A program made the position numbers and the translations under genes. 64,000 nt of DNA from CAZSBG01 sp964605145. GTDB lineage: Bacteria > Zhuqueibacterota > Zhuqueibacteria > Thermofontimicrobiales > Thermofontimicrobiaceae. Positions within the stretch are counted from its first letter, which is position 1. Every line of letters begins with the position of its first letter. Of the stretch, positions 45,368-54,778 are shown in pieces. The stretch lies in contig CAZSBG010000005.1 of assembly GCA_964605145.1 (NCBI GenBank), positions 1 through 64,000 on the forward strand, read 5' to 3'. The notes beneath the pieces were generated by a model that was not told the DNA's origin, made no database searches, and was given only the letters and a program-made list of their open reading frames with translations.

Positions 45368-47206
45368 ATGACAAACAAACGCGCAGCACGTTTGAAAGCG
45401 ACCCAGAACCAGCTAAATCGCTTGGCAAAACGCATGCAAACCATGGAAGCGTTGAGCCGAAAATTTTCCTGGTACAGATTGACGATTTTTTTGACAGGGC
45501 TATTTTTCACCATTCTCGCTCTCGCATTCGTCAACAGCACGGCCGCATGGATACTACTTGGCGTCACCATTGTGATTTTCAATATCGTGGCGTTCTATCA
45601 CCGGCGGCTGGATCGGTCGCTCAAACGCCATCGCATCTGGGCTGAAATAAAACAAACGCACATCGCCCGAATGAATTTGGATTGGCCCAATATCCCGCCG
45701 GCGCCACTTCGGCAAAGCAAGGCGGAGATCCCGTTCGAAAACGATCTCGACATCAACGGAGAGCGATCGCTGCATCAGCTCATCAACACAGCGATTTCCA
45801 ACGAAGGCAGCTACCTGTTGGCGGACTGGCTTCGCCCCAAAACGCCGTCGCTCGATTCGATTTTATTTCGACAAAAAATTGTGGCCGAGCTTACACCGCT
45901 GTCCCGTTTCAGGCATCGGCTCCTGCTGTCCTTTCGCCTGATTTCCAGGGATAACCTCGAAGGAAAGAAGCTGCTGGACTGGCTCGCTGCCAAAGCGCCT
46001 TCGGCCATCATCAAAAAACTTTTGCCGGTGACCTCGGTTCTGATCATCATCAACATTATTCTTTTTTCCCTCAATCAATGGGGGAACCTGCCGCCGGTGT
46101 GGATGTTTTCGCTGTTCATTTACATCGTCATTTATCTCTACAATTCAAAAACATTGAACCAGTTCTTTGAATCGATTTTCCAACTCGATGAAGAATTGGG
46201 GAAGTTCAAACAGATTCTCAAATATTTGGAAACCTATCCATTCGGGAAAAACAAGCACATCATCCAACTGTGCCAACCATTTTTGGGTCCGCGTGTCATT
46301 CCATCAAAGCAGCTTCGGAAAATTAAAATACTCTCCGCAGCCATTGGATTACGCATGAATCCGATGATGGCGGTGCTGCTGAATCTCGCGTTTCCCTGGG
46401 ATTTCTTCTTCGCCTGTCTCATTCAAAAGAATCGCGAAAAAGTGGCGAAGCTGCTGCCGACATGGCTCAACACCTGGTTCGAATTAGAGGCGCTCATTTC
46501 GTTGGCCAACTTTTCCTATTTGAATCCGGATTATATTTTCCCGGAAATTTCAAACGAGAAATCCGAAAACGATATACCGATATTTCAGGCCGAAAAAATG
46601 GGACATCCGCTCATTCCGCCGAATCAGAAAATTTGCAATGACTATGCGCTGAACCGATTGGGCGACATCGACATTATCACCGGCTCCAACATGGCGGGAA
46701 AAAGTACATTCCTCAAATCAGCGGGCGTGAACCTCTGCCTGGCGTATGCAGGCGGCCCGGTCGATGCGAAACAATTTCAGACCGGCCTGTTCCGTATTTT
46801 CACCTGCATCAAAATCAATGATTCCATCGCCGATGGCTTTTCGTTTTTCTATGCCGAAGTGAAACGGCTCAAATCGATTCTGGCGGCGTTAGAGGGAACG
46901 GATTCCCTGCCGGTGTTCTTTCTCATCGATGAAATTTTCAAGGGTACGAACAACCGCGAGCGATTGATCGGCAGTCGATCCTACGTGGCAAAAACCGTTA
47001 GCCAGCGAGGTGTGGGACTGATCGCCACGCACGATCTGGAATTGGCAAAACTGGCGGAGCAATTCCCAAATATACGAAATTACCATTTCCGCGAAGAGGT
47101 CGTCGACGCTAAAATGGTGTTCGATTATCTGCTGCGGCCCGGGCCGTGTCCCACAACCAACGCCCTGAAAATCATGCAAATGGAAGGTTTGCCGGTGGAC
47201 TGGTGA
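45368..47206 (+). CDS. Membrane-anchored MutS-family ATPase
   Basis: The C-terminal third is a MutS domain V: Walker A 'TGSNMAGKST' (K445), Walker B 'FFLIDEIFKGTNNRERL' and the switch 'GLIATHDLELAKLA'. The mismatch-recognition and connector domains of MutS1 are absent. Instead two hydrophobic stretches lie near residues 40-80 ('LTIFLTGLFFTILALAF', 'AWILLGVTIVIFNIV') and two more near 210-260. This architecture fits the poorly characterised membrane-bound MutS lineages (MutS7-like). It probably does not perform ordinary mismatch repair. It is transcribed alone and followed by a hairpin at 47269. Confidence 0.85.
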   Translation: MTNKRAARLKATQNQLNRLAKRMQTMEALSRKFSWYRLTIFLTGLFFTILALAFVNSTAAWILLGVTIVIFNIVAFYHRRLDRSLKRHRIWAEIKQTHIARMNLDWPNIPPAPLRQSKAEIPFENDLDINGERSLHQLINTAISNEGSYLLADWLRPKTPSLDSILFRQKIVAELTPLSRFRHRLLLSFRLISRDNLEGKKLLDWLAAKAPSAIIKKLLPVTSVLIIINIILFSLNQWGNLPPVWMFSLFIYIVIYLYNSKTLNQFFESIFQLDEELGKFKQILKYLETYPFGKNKHIIQLCQPFLGPRVIPSKQLRKIKILSAAIGLRMNPMMAVLLNLAFPWDFFFACLIQKNREKVAKLLPTWLNTWFELEALISLANFSYLNPDYIFPEISNEKSENDIPIFQAEKMGHPLIPPNQKICNDYALNRLGDIDIITGSNMAGKSTFLKSAGVNLCLAYAGGPVDAKQFQTGLFRIFTCIKINDSIADGFSFFYAEVKRLKSILAALEGTDSLPVFFLIDEIFKGTNNRERLIGSRSYVAKTVSQRGVGLIATHDLELAKLAEQFPNIRNYHFREEVVDAKMVFDYLLRPGPCPTTNALKIMQMEGLPVDW

Positions 47207-47268
47207 AGTGGTGATTGGTGAATTGGTGATTTGTAAATTAGTTAATGGTGACTTGCAACTGAGACGGA

Positions 47269-47294
47269 TCGCGCTGGATGTTTATCCAGCGCGA
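47269..47294 (+). terminator. Strong hairpin after the MutS-like gene
   Basis: TCGCGCTGGAT (47269-47279) and ATCCAGCGCGA (47284-47294) pair perfectly with a 4-base loop. The following T-tract is interrupted ('ttcgttctt'), so termination may be inefficient. Confidence 0.6.
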
Positions 47295-47473
47295 TTCGTT
47301 CTTGCGATGGTCAATACGCCTAAACATTTTCTTTAGCGGTTTATTAATACTTGACTTTTTCGTTCAGGAAAATTACATTATACATCCTTGAATCAAAAAT
47401 GAAGTAGCTCAATTTGGCAACTTGAACCATCTAATTTAAGGTTCACATTCATGTCTTTCGTTTTGCATCTCGC

Positions 47474-47529
47474 GTCTTTCGTTTCACTTTTGACATTTCA
47501 CGTCTTTCGTTTCACTTCTGACGTTTCAC
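47474..47529. repeat. 28-base tandem repeat upstream of hutU
   Basis: Two adjacent 28-base copies beginning 'gtctttcgtttcactt' differ at two positions, and a partial third copy starts at 47453. They lie 22 bases before the hutU start. Confidence 0.7.
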
Positions 47530-47551
47530 GTAAAAAAAAATGGAGAATCAC

Positions 47552-49555
47552 ATGAATAACACAGATATTTCCAATGCTATGAAAGTCAAGCTGAGCAATG
47601 AACTTCCGCCGAAGAAAGAATTTCAGGCAGGCATTCGGCGCGCGGCAAATCGCGGGCTGAATCTCAGCAAACATGAAATTACTGTCGCGCTCAAGAATGC
47701 GCTGCGATATATTCCGGGACATTTGCACGAAACGTTGGCCCCGGAATTTTTGGATGAATTGAAAACAATGGGACGAATTTATGGCTACCGCTACCGGCCG
47801 GAAGGAAGAATTTATGGGCGTCCGGTGAATGAATACAAAGGCATCCCGGAAGCGCGGGGCTTGCAGGTGATGATCGAAAACAACCTCGATTTCGAGACCG
47901 CACTTTATCCTTACGAGCTGGTCACCTACGGCGAAACCGGCCAGATTTTTCAAAACTGGATGCAGTACCACCTGGTCAAAGGATACCTGGAAATTTTGAA
48001 AGAAGACGAAACCCTGGTAGTCAGTTCCGGGCACCCGGTGGGAATTTTCCCCTCCAATCGCTGGTCGCCGCGGGTGATTTCCACCAACGGACTGCTTGTG
48101 GGTCAGTGGGACAATCCCGGCGAGTTCAACAAATTGGCAGCTTTGGGCGTTTCCAATTACGGTCAAATGACGGCCGGCGGCTGGATGTACATCGGGCCCC
48201 AGGGAATAGTGCACGGCACCTACATTACGCTGCTCAATGCCGGGCGGCAGTATCTGGGCATCCCGGGGGACGGGGATTTGAAAGGCGTGATCTTCGTTTC
48301 ATCCGGCCTGGGCGGCATGTCCGGCGCGCAGCCCAAAGCTGTGGAAATCGCCGGCGGCATTGGCGTCATTGCCGAGGTGGATTACAGCCGCATCCAAACG
48401 CGACTTTCCCAGGGCTGGGTGAGCAAAGTTTCCGCCAATCTCGACGAAATCGCCGGCTGGATGGCCCAGTACAAAAAATCGGGAAAAGCCGTTTCCATCG
48501 CCTATCACGGCAATGTGGTGGATTTGCTGGAATATCTCGATCAGAAAAATATTCATGCCGAGCTGATTTCCGACCAGACATCGTGTCACGCGGTGTACGA
48601 AGGCGGGTACACCCCGGCCGGCGTCAGTTTTGAAGAAGGCCGGGCGATCCTGAAAAGCGATCCGGCGAAATTCAAGCAATTGGTCGATGAGTCGCTGCGC
48701 CGACACTATAGCGTTCTCAGGAAGCTCACGGTCAAAGGCTCATATTTCTGGGATTACGGCAACAGCTTTATGGCCTCGGTGTTCGAAGCCGGCGAAAAGG
48801 AAATCGCCAGGAATCAGCGCGATACTTCAGAAGGATTTATCTGGCCTTCGTACGTGGAAGACATTATGGGACCGATCTGCTTCGACCGAGGCTTCGGGCC
48901 ATTCCGCTGGGTCTGCCTCAGCGGCAAGGACGAAGATTTGCGCAAAACCGACCAGGCTGCTATGGACAACATCGACCCGAATCAGAGTCCGGTTCACCGC
49001 GACAATTATCACTGGATCGAAACTGCGGAGCAAAACAAACTGGTCGTGGGCACGAAGGCACGCATCCTTTATGCGGACGAGCAGGGCCGCGTGAATATCG
49101 CGCTGAGATTCAACGAACTGGTGCGCACCGGAGAAATCGGGCCGGTCATGTTGGGCCGCGACCACCACGATGTTTCCGGCACGGACTCCCCGTTTCGCGA
49201 AACCGCCAACATTTACGATGGCAGCCGTCCAACAGCCGATATGTCGGTGCAATGCTTTGGCGGCAATATCGCACGCGGCATGACGCTTGTGGTGCTGTCA
49301 AACGGCGGCGGCGTGGGCATTGGCCGCGCCAGCAACGGCGGCAACGGGATTTTTCTCGACGGCAGCGAGCGCCTGGACAATATCATCAGAAAAGGCCTGT
49401 CGTGGGACGTCATGGGCGGCGTGGCCCGAAGAAGCTGGGCCCGCAATGAAAACGCCCTGGAAACCGCGCTGCAATGGAACCAGTCCGGCAAGGGCCACAT
49501 TACACTGCCGTTTATTCCGCGGGAGGGGATTGTGGAGGGATTGGTGGAAGATTAA
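47552..49555 (+). CDS. hutU: Urocanate hydratase, long (Bacteroidetes) form
   Basis: The enzyme converts urocanate to imidazolonepropionate in histidine degradation, using tightly bound NAD+. The 667-residue sequence follows the long form throughout: 'YELVTYGETGQIFQNWMQY', 'FVSSGLGGMSGAQPKAVEIA', 'AYHGNVVDLLEYLD', 'SDQTSCHAVYEGGYTPAG', 'GRDHHDVSGTDSPFRET'. The start at ATG 47552 is chosen because 'tggag' precedes it; the ATG at 47540 has no such site. No other hut gene is in the window, so the rest of the pathway is elsewhere. Tandem repeats lie just upstream. Confidence 0.95.
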   Translation: MNNTDISNAMKVKLSNELPPKKEFQAGIRRAANRGLNLSKHEITVALKNALRYIPGHLHETLAPEFLDELKTMGRIYGYRYRPEGRIYGRPVNEYKGIPEARGLQVMIENNLDFETALYPYELVTYGETGQIFQNWMQYHLVKGYLEILKEDETLVVSSGHPVGIFPSNRWSPRVISTNGLLVGQWDNPGEFNKLAALGVSNYGQMTAGGWMYIGPQGIVHGTYITLLNAGRQYLGIPGDGDLKGVIFVSSGLGGMSGAQPKAVEIAGGIGVIAEVDYSRIQTRLSQGWVSKVSANLDEIAGWMAQYKKSGKAVSIAYHGNVVDLLEYLDQKNIHAELISDQTSCHAVYEGGYTPAGVSFEEGRAILKSDPAKFKQLVDESLRRHYSVLRKLTVKGSYFWDYGNSFMASVFEAGEKEIARNQRDTSEGFIWPSYVEDIMGPICFDRGFGPFRWVCLSGKDEDLRKTDQAAMDNIDPNQSPVHRDNYHWIETAEQNKLVVGTKARILYADEQGRVNIALRFNELVRTGEIGPVMLGRDHHDVSGTDSPFRETANIYDGSRPTADMSVQCFGGNIARGMTLVVLSNGGGVGIGRASNGGNGIFLDGSERLDNIIRKGLSWDVMGGVARRSWARNENALETALQWNQSGKGHITLPFIPREGIVEGLVED

Positions 49556-49654
49556 TTGAAATATTGATTGATTAGAAGAAATGAGTAAACGAATGTAAAC
49601 ATAAATTTACTTGTTTTGTTTATTATTTCGAATTTCTAACGGAAGGAAGCGAAG

Positions 49655-51325
49655 TTGCCAAAGAAATATGATTATTCGGGTTGGTCGAAAGAAGATTTGA
49701 TTAAACGAGTCCACGAACTGGAAAAGCGCAAGAAATACGGCCTGGTGTGGGATGAAGAACGTGAACCTGAAAAAGTGGTGTTGCAATGCAAAAAAGAATT
49801 GCCCATTTTAAAGGAAGTGAAAGAAAAAGAAATCAAAAACGATCCCGATAAACCCACGCATATTTTAATTGAAGGCGATAATTACCATGCCCTTTCCGTT
49901 TTGAATTATACTCATGAAAATTCGGTTGATGTTATTTATATTGATCCGCCTTACAATACTGGTTCAAAAGATTGGAAATATAACAATAATTACGTTGATG
50001 ATAATGATATGTATAGACACAGCAAATGGCTGTCAATGATGAAAAATAGATTCCTTGTTACAAAAAGACTTATGACTAAAACAGGCGTGTTAATCTGCAC
50101 CATTGATAAATATGAACAACCAAGACTTCAACTACTATTGGAAGAAATATTCATAGGTTATGAAATAGTCTGCATAACAATTGTTCACAATCCAGCAGGC
50201 ACGCAAGGTAAAAATTTTTCATATACGAATGAATATGCCTTTTTCGTTTTTCCTACTAATGGAACTTATATCAATAAAACCACACGAGAGAGCGCGTTGG
50301 TATCAGCATTTAGAGATTGGGGAACAATTTCATTACGAACACAAGCAAAAACCTGCTTCTATCCAATCATTGTTAAAAATATGAAAATTATAGAATTTGG
50401 GGATGTGTGCGAAGATCAATACCATCCAGAATCATCTAACATTGAACAAAAGGACGGGACTACTTTTATTTTTCCGATTGATAAGGATGGCATAGAAAAG
50501 AAGTGGGTATTCAGTAGGAATAGTGTTGAAAAAATAAAGGATGAATTGTTTTGTAAAAAAACTAATAATGAAATTACGATCTTTAGAAGAAAAAACGAAG
50601 CAAGTTATAAAACAGTATGGGATGATAAAAAATTTTATGCGAATATATATGGATCAAAATTATTAAATAGGATAATAGACAAAACCTTCCCATTCCCTAA
50701 ATCACTTTATGCAGTAATGGAATGTGTAAAAGCCGTAATACATGATAAAAATAATTCAGTGATTTTAGACTATTTTGCTGGCTCTGGAACAACTGGTCAT
50801 GCTGTTTTGGAATTAAATAAAGAAGATAGTGGTAATCGTAGATTTATTCTTTGCACCAATAATGAAAATAATATTGCTTCAGAAGTCTGTTTGCCACGTA
50901 TTACCAAAGTAATAAAAGGCTATGAAAATAAGGATGGCAAAGAAATTATAGGTCATGATGGAAATCTAAAATACTACCAAACCGATTTTGTCCCTGCAAA
51001 GACTACAGATATAAACAAAGAAAAACTCACTAAACAATCGGTTGAAATGCTCTGCCTGCGGGAAAACACCTTTGAATCTGTGCTGGAAAACGGCCCGATA
51101 AAAATATTCCAGAACAAAGAGAAATATACGGCTATTTTGTTTGACCAGTTGGCAATTCCCAAACTAAAAGAAAACATCAAAGATTATGATAAACCCGTTC
51201 ACATTTATATTTTCTCTTTGGGCGATGATACTTTTGCCGATGAATTTGCGGATATGAAAGAGAAAGTGACTGTTAAATCCATCCCCGCCGCCATTTTGAG
51301 AGTTTATAGAAGGATATTTAAATGA
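49655..51325 (+). CDS. mod: Type III restriction system methyltransferase (Mod), beta class
   Basis: This is an adenine-N6 DNA methyltransferase. 'DPPYNTG' (D97, motif IV) precedes 'YFAGSGTTGHAVLELN' (motif I, about residue 373), the beta-class order of Type III Mod proteins. The N-terminus ('KEDLIKRVHELEKRKKYGLV') and 'ILIEGDNYHALSVLNYTHEN' are typical of the family. The central target-recognition region (about 150-360) is visibly AT-rich. The start is a TTG after 'ggaagg'. The stop overlaps the res start by four bases (ATGA). At 556 residues it is a little shorter than many Mod proteins but has all motifs. Confidence 0.93.
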   Translation: MPKKYDYSGWSKEDLIKRVHELEKRKKYGLVWDEEREPEKVVLQCKKELPILKEVKEKEIKNDPDKPTHILIEGDNYHALSVLNYTHENSVDVIYIDPPYNTGSKDWKYNNNYVDDNDMYRHSKWLSMMKNRFLVTKRLMTKTGVLICTIDKYEQPRLQLLLEEIFIGYEIVCITIVHNPAGTQGKNFSYTNEYAFFVFPTNGTYINKTTRESALVSAFRDWGTISLRTQAKTCFYPIIVKNMKIIEFGDVCEDQYHPESSNIEQKDGTTFIFPIDKDGIEKKWVFSRNSVEKIKDELFCKKTNNEITIFRRKNEASYKTVWDDKKFYANIYGSKLLNRIIDKTFPFPKSLYAVMECVKAVIHDKNNSVILDYFAGSGTTGHAVLELNKEDSGNRRFILCTNNENNIASEVCLPRITKVIKGYENKDGKEIIGHDGNLKYYQTDFVPAKTTDINKEKLTKQSVEMLCLRENTFESVLENGPIKIFQNKEKYTAILFDQLAIPKLKENIKDYDKPVHIYIFSLGDDTFADEFADMKEKVTVKSIPAAILRVYRRIFK

Positions 51326-53568
51326 GACGATTAGACTACCAGGAAAATGCCGTTCAAAAATTAGTCGAAAAAACCAATGAGTTACTAAACATATCTGCCA
51401 ATCGAACCATTGTCTTTAAAGCCCCCACAGGTTCGGGCAAAACCGTAATGATGGCGGAATATCTGAAGAATCTGGTCCACTATCGAACTGATGACCAAAC
51501 TTTTTCTTTTATCTGGGCGGCGCCAAGAAGTTTGCATACGCAAAGCAAGGAAAAACTGGAAAACCTTTATTATGATTCCAAAGCCCTTAAGTGTTCACTC
51601 TTTGAAGATTTAACCGACCGCATGATCGGGGAAAATGAAATTCTGTTTTTGAACTGGGAAAAAATCAATCAGGCGGATAATATTTACATTCGGGAAAACG
51701 AGCAGGAATTTAATCTTGAAAATGTCATCACACGCACCAAAGATGAAGGCAGAATTCTTTTACTGATTATTGACGAAAGTCATCACACGGCAGGCGCAGA
51801 TAATACCCGCAATCTGATTAACTTAATTAACGCCAAAGTCACCATTGAAGTATCGGCAACGCCAAAAATTTCGGGTGATGAAACGGTGACGGTTTATCGG
51901 GAACATGTCATCGCCGAAGAGATGATCAAGAAACAGATTGCCATCAATCCCGATGCGGAAAATATCATCAAGGGAACAACCATTGAAGGTTTTCAAATCG
52001 AGACTTCTGACAAAGACACCACCAACGAATTATTGGTAAAAATGGCTTTGGCAAAAAGAGAGCAACTCAAGAATTTTTACGAGCAGGAAAATTCCGATGT
52101 GAATCCCTTGCTGCTGATCCAACTGCCCGACAAACGAGCCGATGTGGATTTGAAAGATGAAATCATTTCAATTCTTGAAGATAACCACAAGATTACCGTG
52201 AACAACGGCAAACTTGCCATTTACCTTTCCGAAGACAAAGAAAATCTGGATACCATCACCAAAAATAACAGTTCTGTGGAAGTGATGATTTTTAAACAAG
52301 CCATTGCTTTAGGCTGGGATTGTCCGAGAGCATCCATTCTTGCTTTGTTTCGGGATTGGCGCAGCATTGTTTTTTCAATCCAGACAGTTGGAAGAATTAT
52401 GCGCATGTCGGAATTAAAGCATTATTACACAGAAGATTTAAATGTCGGTTACATTTACACCAATTTGGGCGATATTTCCATTCATCAGGATATTGCCGAT
52501 GGTTACGCTACTATTTATCATTCAAGGCGCAAAGATACTTATCAGAATATTGGGCTTACTTCCTGCCATTCCAAACGCCAGCGTGAACGAACCCGATTAG
52601 CCCCATTATTTTTAAAACATTTTAAGAATGCGGCGGATGCACTGGATTTAAAGAATTCGATTTCCAAAGATGTATCCGCAATAACGCAAAAATTAATTTC
52701 AGACGGCATCGTTGAAAATATCGATCAGGAATTTGATCATTTGGAATCCATCGCAACCGATCTATTTGAAACGCACTCTGGTTCGGTTGTTCAGAAAAAA
52801 TTGAACGAAGAAGAAGTGCAAAAGATATTTGATAACTTTATCATTGAAGCACTTCATCCGCTTTACCCAGAATCAAGATCGGTTGGCAGGTTAAAAGAAG
52901 CCATTTACCGTTTTTTTATTGGTGAATTTCCGATGGAATTTCAATATGCTGGTCTTAATTCACAATTGGTTGTTTTGAACGGAAAAAACAATCAGAAATT
53001 TCTTGATGTAATTAATCGAGCAAAACAGACCTACCTTGAAGAAATTGAAAAGATAGAAAAGGAATTGATGACCGATGAAAATTGGGAAGTGCCGACTTCA
53101 TTAAATTTTACTGGTGAATTTGAAAAGAAAGCGGATACACTTTCAGTTTTAGATCCCTTTTATCAAAGTAAAAGCGCATCAAATCCAGAGAAGAATTTTG
53201 TTGAGTTTTTGAACAAAAAGGCAAATGAAATTGAATGGTGGTATAAAAACGGCGAGCGAGACGGAAGATTCTTTGCAGTACCTTATGAATTAAATGATGA
53301 ACCCACAACATTTTATGTTGACTGGATTGTAAAATACAAAGATGGAAGAATTGGTTTGTTTGACACCAAAGCAGGAATAACCGCCAAAGACGCAAAGGAA
53401 CGAGCCGAAGGATTGGCAAAATATATAAAATCAGAAAATGAAAAAGGAAAAAGATTGTTCGGGGGTATTGTAATAGAAAAAGATGGTAGCTTTTGGTACA
53501 ATGATCAAGATATTTATCACTATGATTGGGAAAGATTAAATGAGTTAGGATGGAAAATATTATCTTGA
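51322..53568 (+). CDS. res: Type III restriction endonuclease subunit (Res)
   Basis: This SF2 helicase-nuclease cleaves unmethylated DNA together with Mod. Walker A is 'APTGSGKTVMM' (K40), motif II is 'DESHH' (151-155) rather than DEAH, motif III 'EVSATP' and motif VI 'QTVGRIMRM'. The C-terminal nuclease of PD-(D/E)XK type is readable as 'FYVDWIVKYKDGRIGLFDTK' (about 670-690). The 748-residue length is short for the family (often 850-1000), though no break is visible. It is translationally coupled to mod. The pair is more AT-rich than the flanks, which suggests recent acquisition. Confidence 0.92.
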   Translation: MRRLDYQENAVQKLVEKTNELLNISANRTIVFKAPTGSGKTVMMAEYLKNLVHYRTDDQTFSFIWAAPRSLHTQSKEKLENLYYDSKALKCSLFEDLTDRMIGENEILFLNWEKINQADNIYIRENEQEFNLENVITRTKDEGRILLLIIDESHHTAGADNTRNLINLINAKVTIEVSATPKISGDETVTVYREHVIAEEMIKKQIAINPDAENIIKGTTIEGFQIETSDKDTTNELLVKMALAKREQLKNFYEQENSDVNPLLLIQLPDKRADVDLKDEIISILEDNHKITVNNGKLAIYLSEDKENLDTITKNNSSVEVMIFKQAIALGWDCPRASILALFRDWRSIVFSIQTVGRIMRMSELKHYYTEDLNVGYIYTNLGDISIHQDIADGYATIYHSRRKDTYQNIGLTSCHSKRQRERTRLAPLFLKHFKNAADALDLKNSISKDVSAITQKLISDGIVENIDQEFDHLESIATDLFETHSGSVVQKKLNEEEVQKIFDNFIIEALHPLYPESRSVGRLKEAIYRFFIGEFPMEFQYAGLNSQLVVLNGKNNQKFLDVINRAKQTYLEEIEKIEKELMTDENWEVPTSLNFTGEFEKKADTLSVLDPFYQSKSASNPEKNFVEFLNKKANEIEWWYKNGERDGRFFAVPYELNDEPTTFYVDWIVKYKDGRIGLFDTKAGITAKDAKERAEGLAKYIKSENEKGKRLFGGIVIEKDGSFWYNDQDIYHYDWERLNELGWKILS

Positions 53569-53668
53569 TTAACTCAGAATTATTAACAATTTGCTCAACA
53601 GTGTCAATCAAATCTGATTCCAAAAAGACTCTCTCAACATTGTCGAGAGAATTGATCGAAACAAACAG

Positions 53669-53685
53669 GCTCGACACTGTCGAGC
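53669..53685. repeat. 17-base palindrome downstream of res
   Basis: GCTCGACA and TGTCGAGC flank a single C. A related 'CTCTCaacattgtcGAGAG' hairpin precedes it at about 53631-53649. There is no T-run, so it is not a standard terminator; a protein-binding site or a boundary mark of the restriction module is possible. Confidence 0.5.
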
Positions 53686-53734
53686 TAATTATAATTGAAT
53701 AAGTACAGTTAAAACTAAATCAATACAGGTCCGC

Positions 53735-54367
53735 ATGCTCGAAAATCACAGAAAAAAAATACCAATCACAACTCTCGCTGTCGAATTCTTCTCCATTGTG
53801 CTGGCCGTTCTGCTGGCGTTTTTGCTGAATGAATGGCGCCTGAATCGCTCCAATGAAAAACTAATGGAAATTGCCCTGATGAGTATTCTGGAGGAGATTC
53901 AGACCAATAGCAATATTTTGGAGAAAAATTCGCCTTATCATGTGGAGTTTTACAACTTTCTCCATGAACAGGAAAAGCAATTGGAGAGCGGTTCTCTTAA
54001 ACCGGAAGATGTGAGAATATTCAAGCCGGGCGTGCCTCTCAACCTGGGTTCGCTCATCGACATTGCGTGGACTACCGCCAACGAAACCGGGGCAGTCGCG
54101 CTTTTAGATTATCCTCTGGCTAAAAGTTTGTTTCACGTCTATCACATTCAAAACGAATTCAACCTGTTAGCCCATTCGTTTTATAATAATATTTTCAATA
54201 ACCTGGATTTTTACGACAAGAAACGATCCAGGAGCATTCTGTTTTTAATGGAAACGATGTTTCGAAATATCGTTGAAACGGAAAAGTTGTTGATTACGAA
54301 ATATAAAAATTCTATCGAGCAGATACAGATTCATCAAGGTATCATTTCAAAAAAGGTCTCAAAATAA
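53735..54367 (+). CDS. Uncharacterised membrane-anchored protein
   Basis: The 210-residue protein has one clear membrane helix near the N-terminus ('FFSIVLAVLLAFLLNEWRL', about residues 19-37). A helical, charged soluble domain follows ('LMSILEEIQTNSNILEK', 'NFLHEQEKQLESGS'). The layout recalls DUF6090-like proteins, whose function is not known. It is separated from res by 166 bases holding two palindromes and is followed by the GlsB-like gene 57 bases later. I cannot assign a function. Confidence 0.6.
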   Translation: MLENHRKKIPITTLAVEFFSIVLAVLLAFLLNEWRLNRSNEKLMEIALMSILEEIQTNSNILEKNSPYHVEFYNFLHEQEKQLESGSLKPEDVRIFKPGVPLNLGSLIDIAWTTANETGAVALLDYPLAKSLFHVYHIQNEFNLLAHSFYNNIFNNLDFYDKKRSRSILFLMETMFRNIVETEKLLITKYKNSIEQIQIHQGIISKKVSK

Positions 54368-54424
54368 ATAATCACGTTTTCTGATAGTATCAATCAGAAA
54401 ACTCAATCATTACGGGAGGATATT

Positions 54425-54664
54425 ATGAACATAATTTATTTTCTTATCATCGGTATTATCGCAGGCTGGCTCGCCGGCCAAATTATGAAAGGCAAAGGCT
54501 TTGGTTTAGTTGGAAATCTCGTTGTTGGCGTGATTGGTGCGATCCTCGGCGGGTTTCTTTTTGGATTAGTCGGCCTCACGACTGTCGGTTTAATTGGCGA
54601 GTTGATCGCAGCGCTTGTCGGAGCCATAGTACTCTTATGGATTATCAGTCTCATCAAGAAATAA
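54425..54664 (+). CDS. GlsB/YeaQ/YmgE family stress-response membrane protein
   Basis: A 79-residue protein made of three glycine-rich membrane helices ('FLIIGIIAGWLAGQIMKGKG', 'NLVVGVIGAILGGFLFGLVG', 'AALVGAIVLLWIISLIKK'), the usual length and pattern of this family. These proteins are induced by acid, osmotic or cell-envelope stress in other bacteria; their mechanism is unclear. A strong 'gggagga' ribosome site precedes the ATG. Confidence 0.9.
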   Translation: MNIIYFLIIGIIAGWLAGQIMKGKGFGLVGNLVVGVIGAILGGFLFGLVGLTTVGLIGELIAALVGAIVLLWIISLIKK

Positions 54665-54778
54665 CTTTGAATCATCATTTTTTTTTCATATAATTGAATA
54701 AATTTTGAGGCCTTTTTTATTTTTTTCAAACTACCGTAAAACAGATATTTTATTTAATTCAGACAAGGACTTTGTCCC

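Larger units (their letters stand above)
47207..47551. other. 345-base spacer
   Basis: Contains a strong hairpin (47269-47294) and a short tandem repeat (47474-47529), plus 'ggtgattggtgaattggtgattt' type low-complexity sequence. No gene seen. Confidence 0.5.

Noticed and set aside
47453..47529. CRISPR array
   Set aside because: The repeats are directly adjacent without spacers, there are only two full copies, and no cas gene is in the window.
47498..48214. Minus-strand frame of 238 codons
   Set aside because: Opposite strand of hutU; no recognisable protein features.
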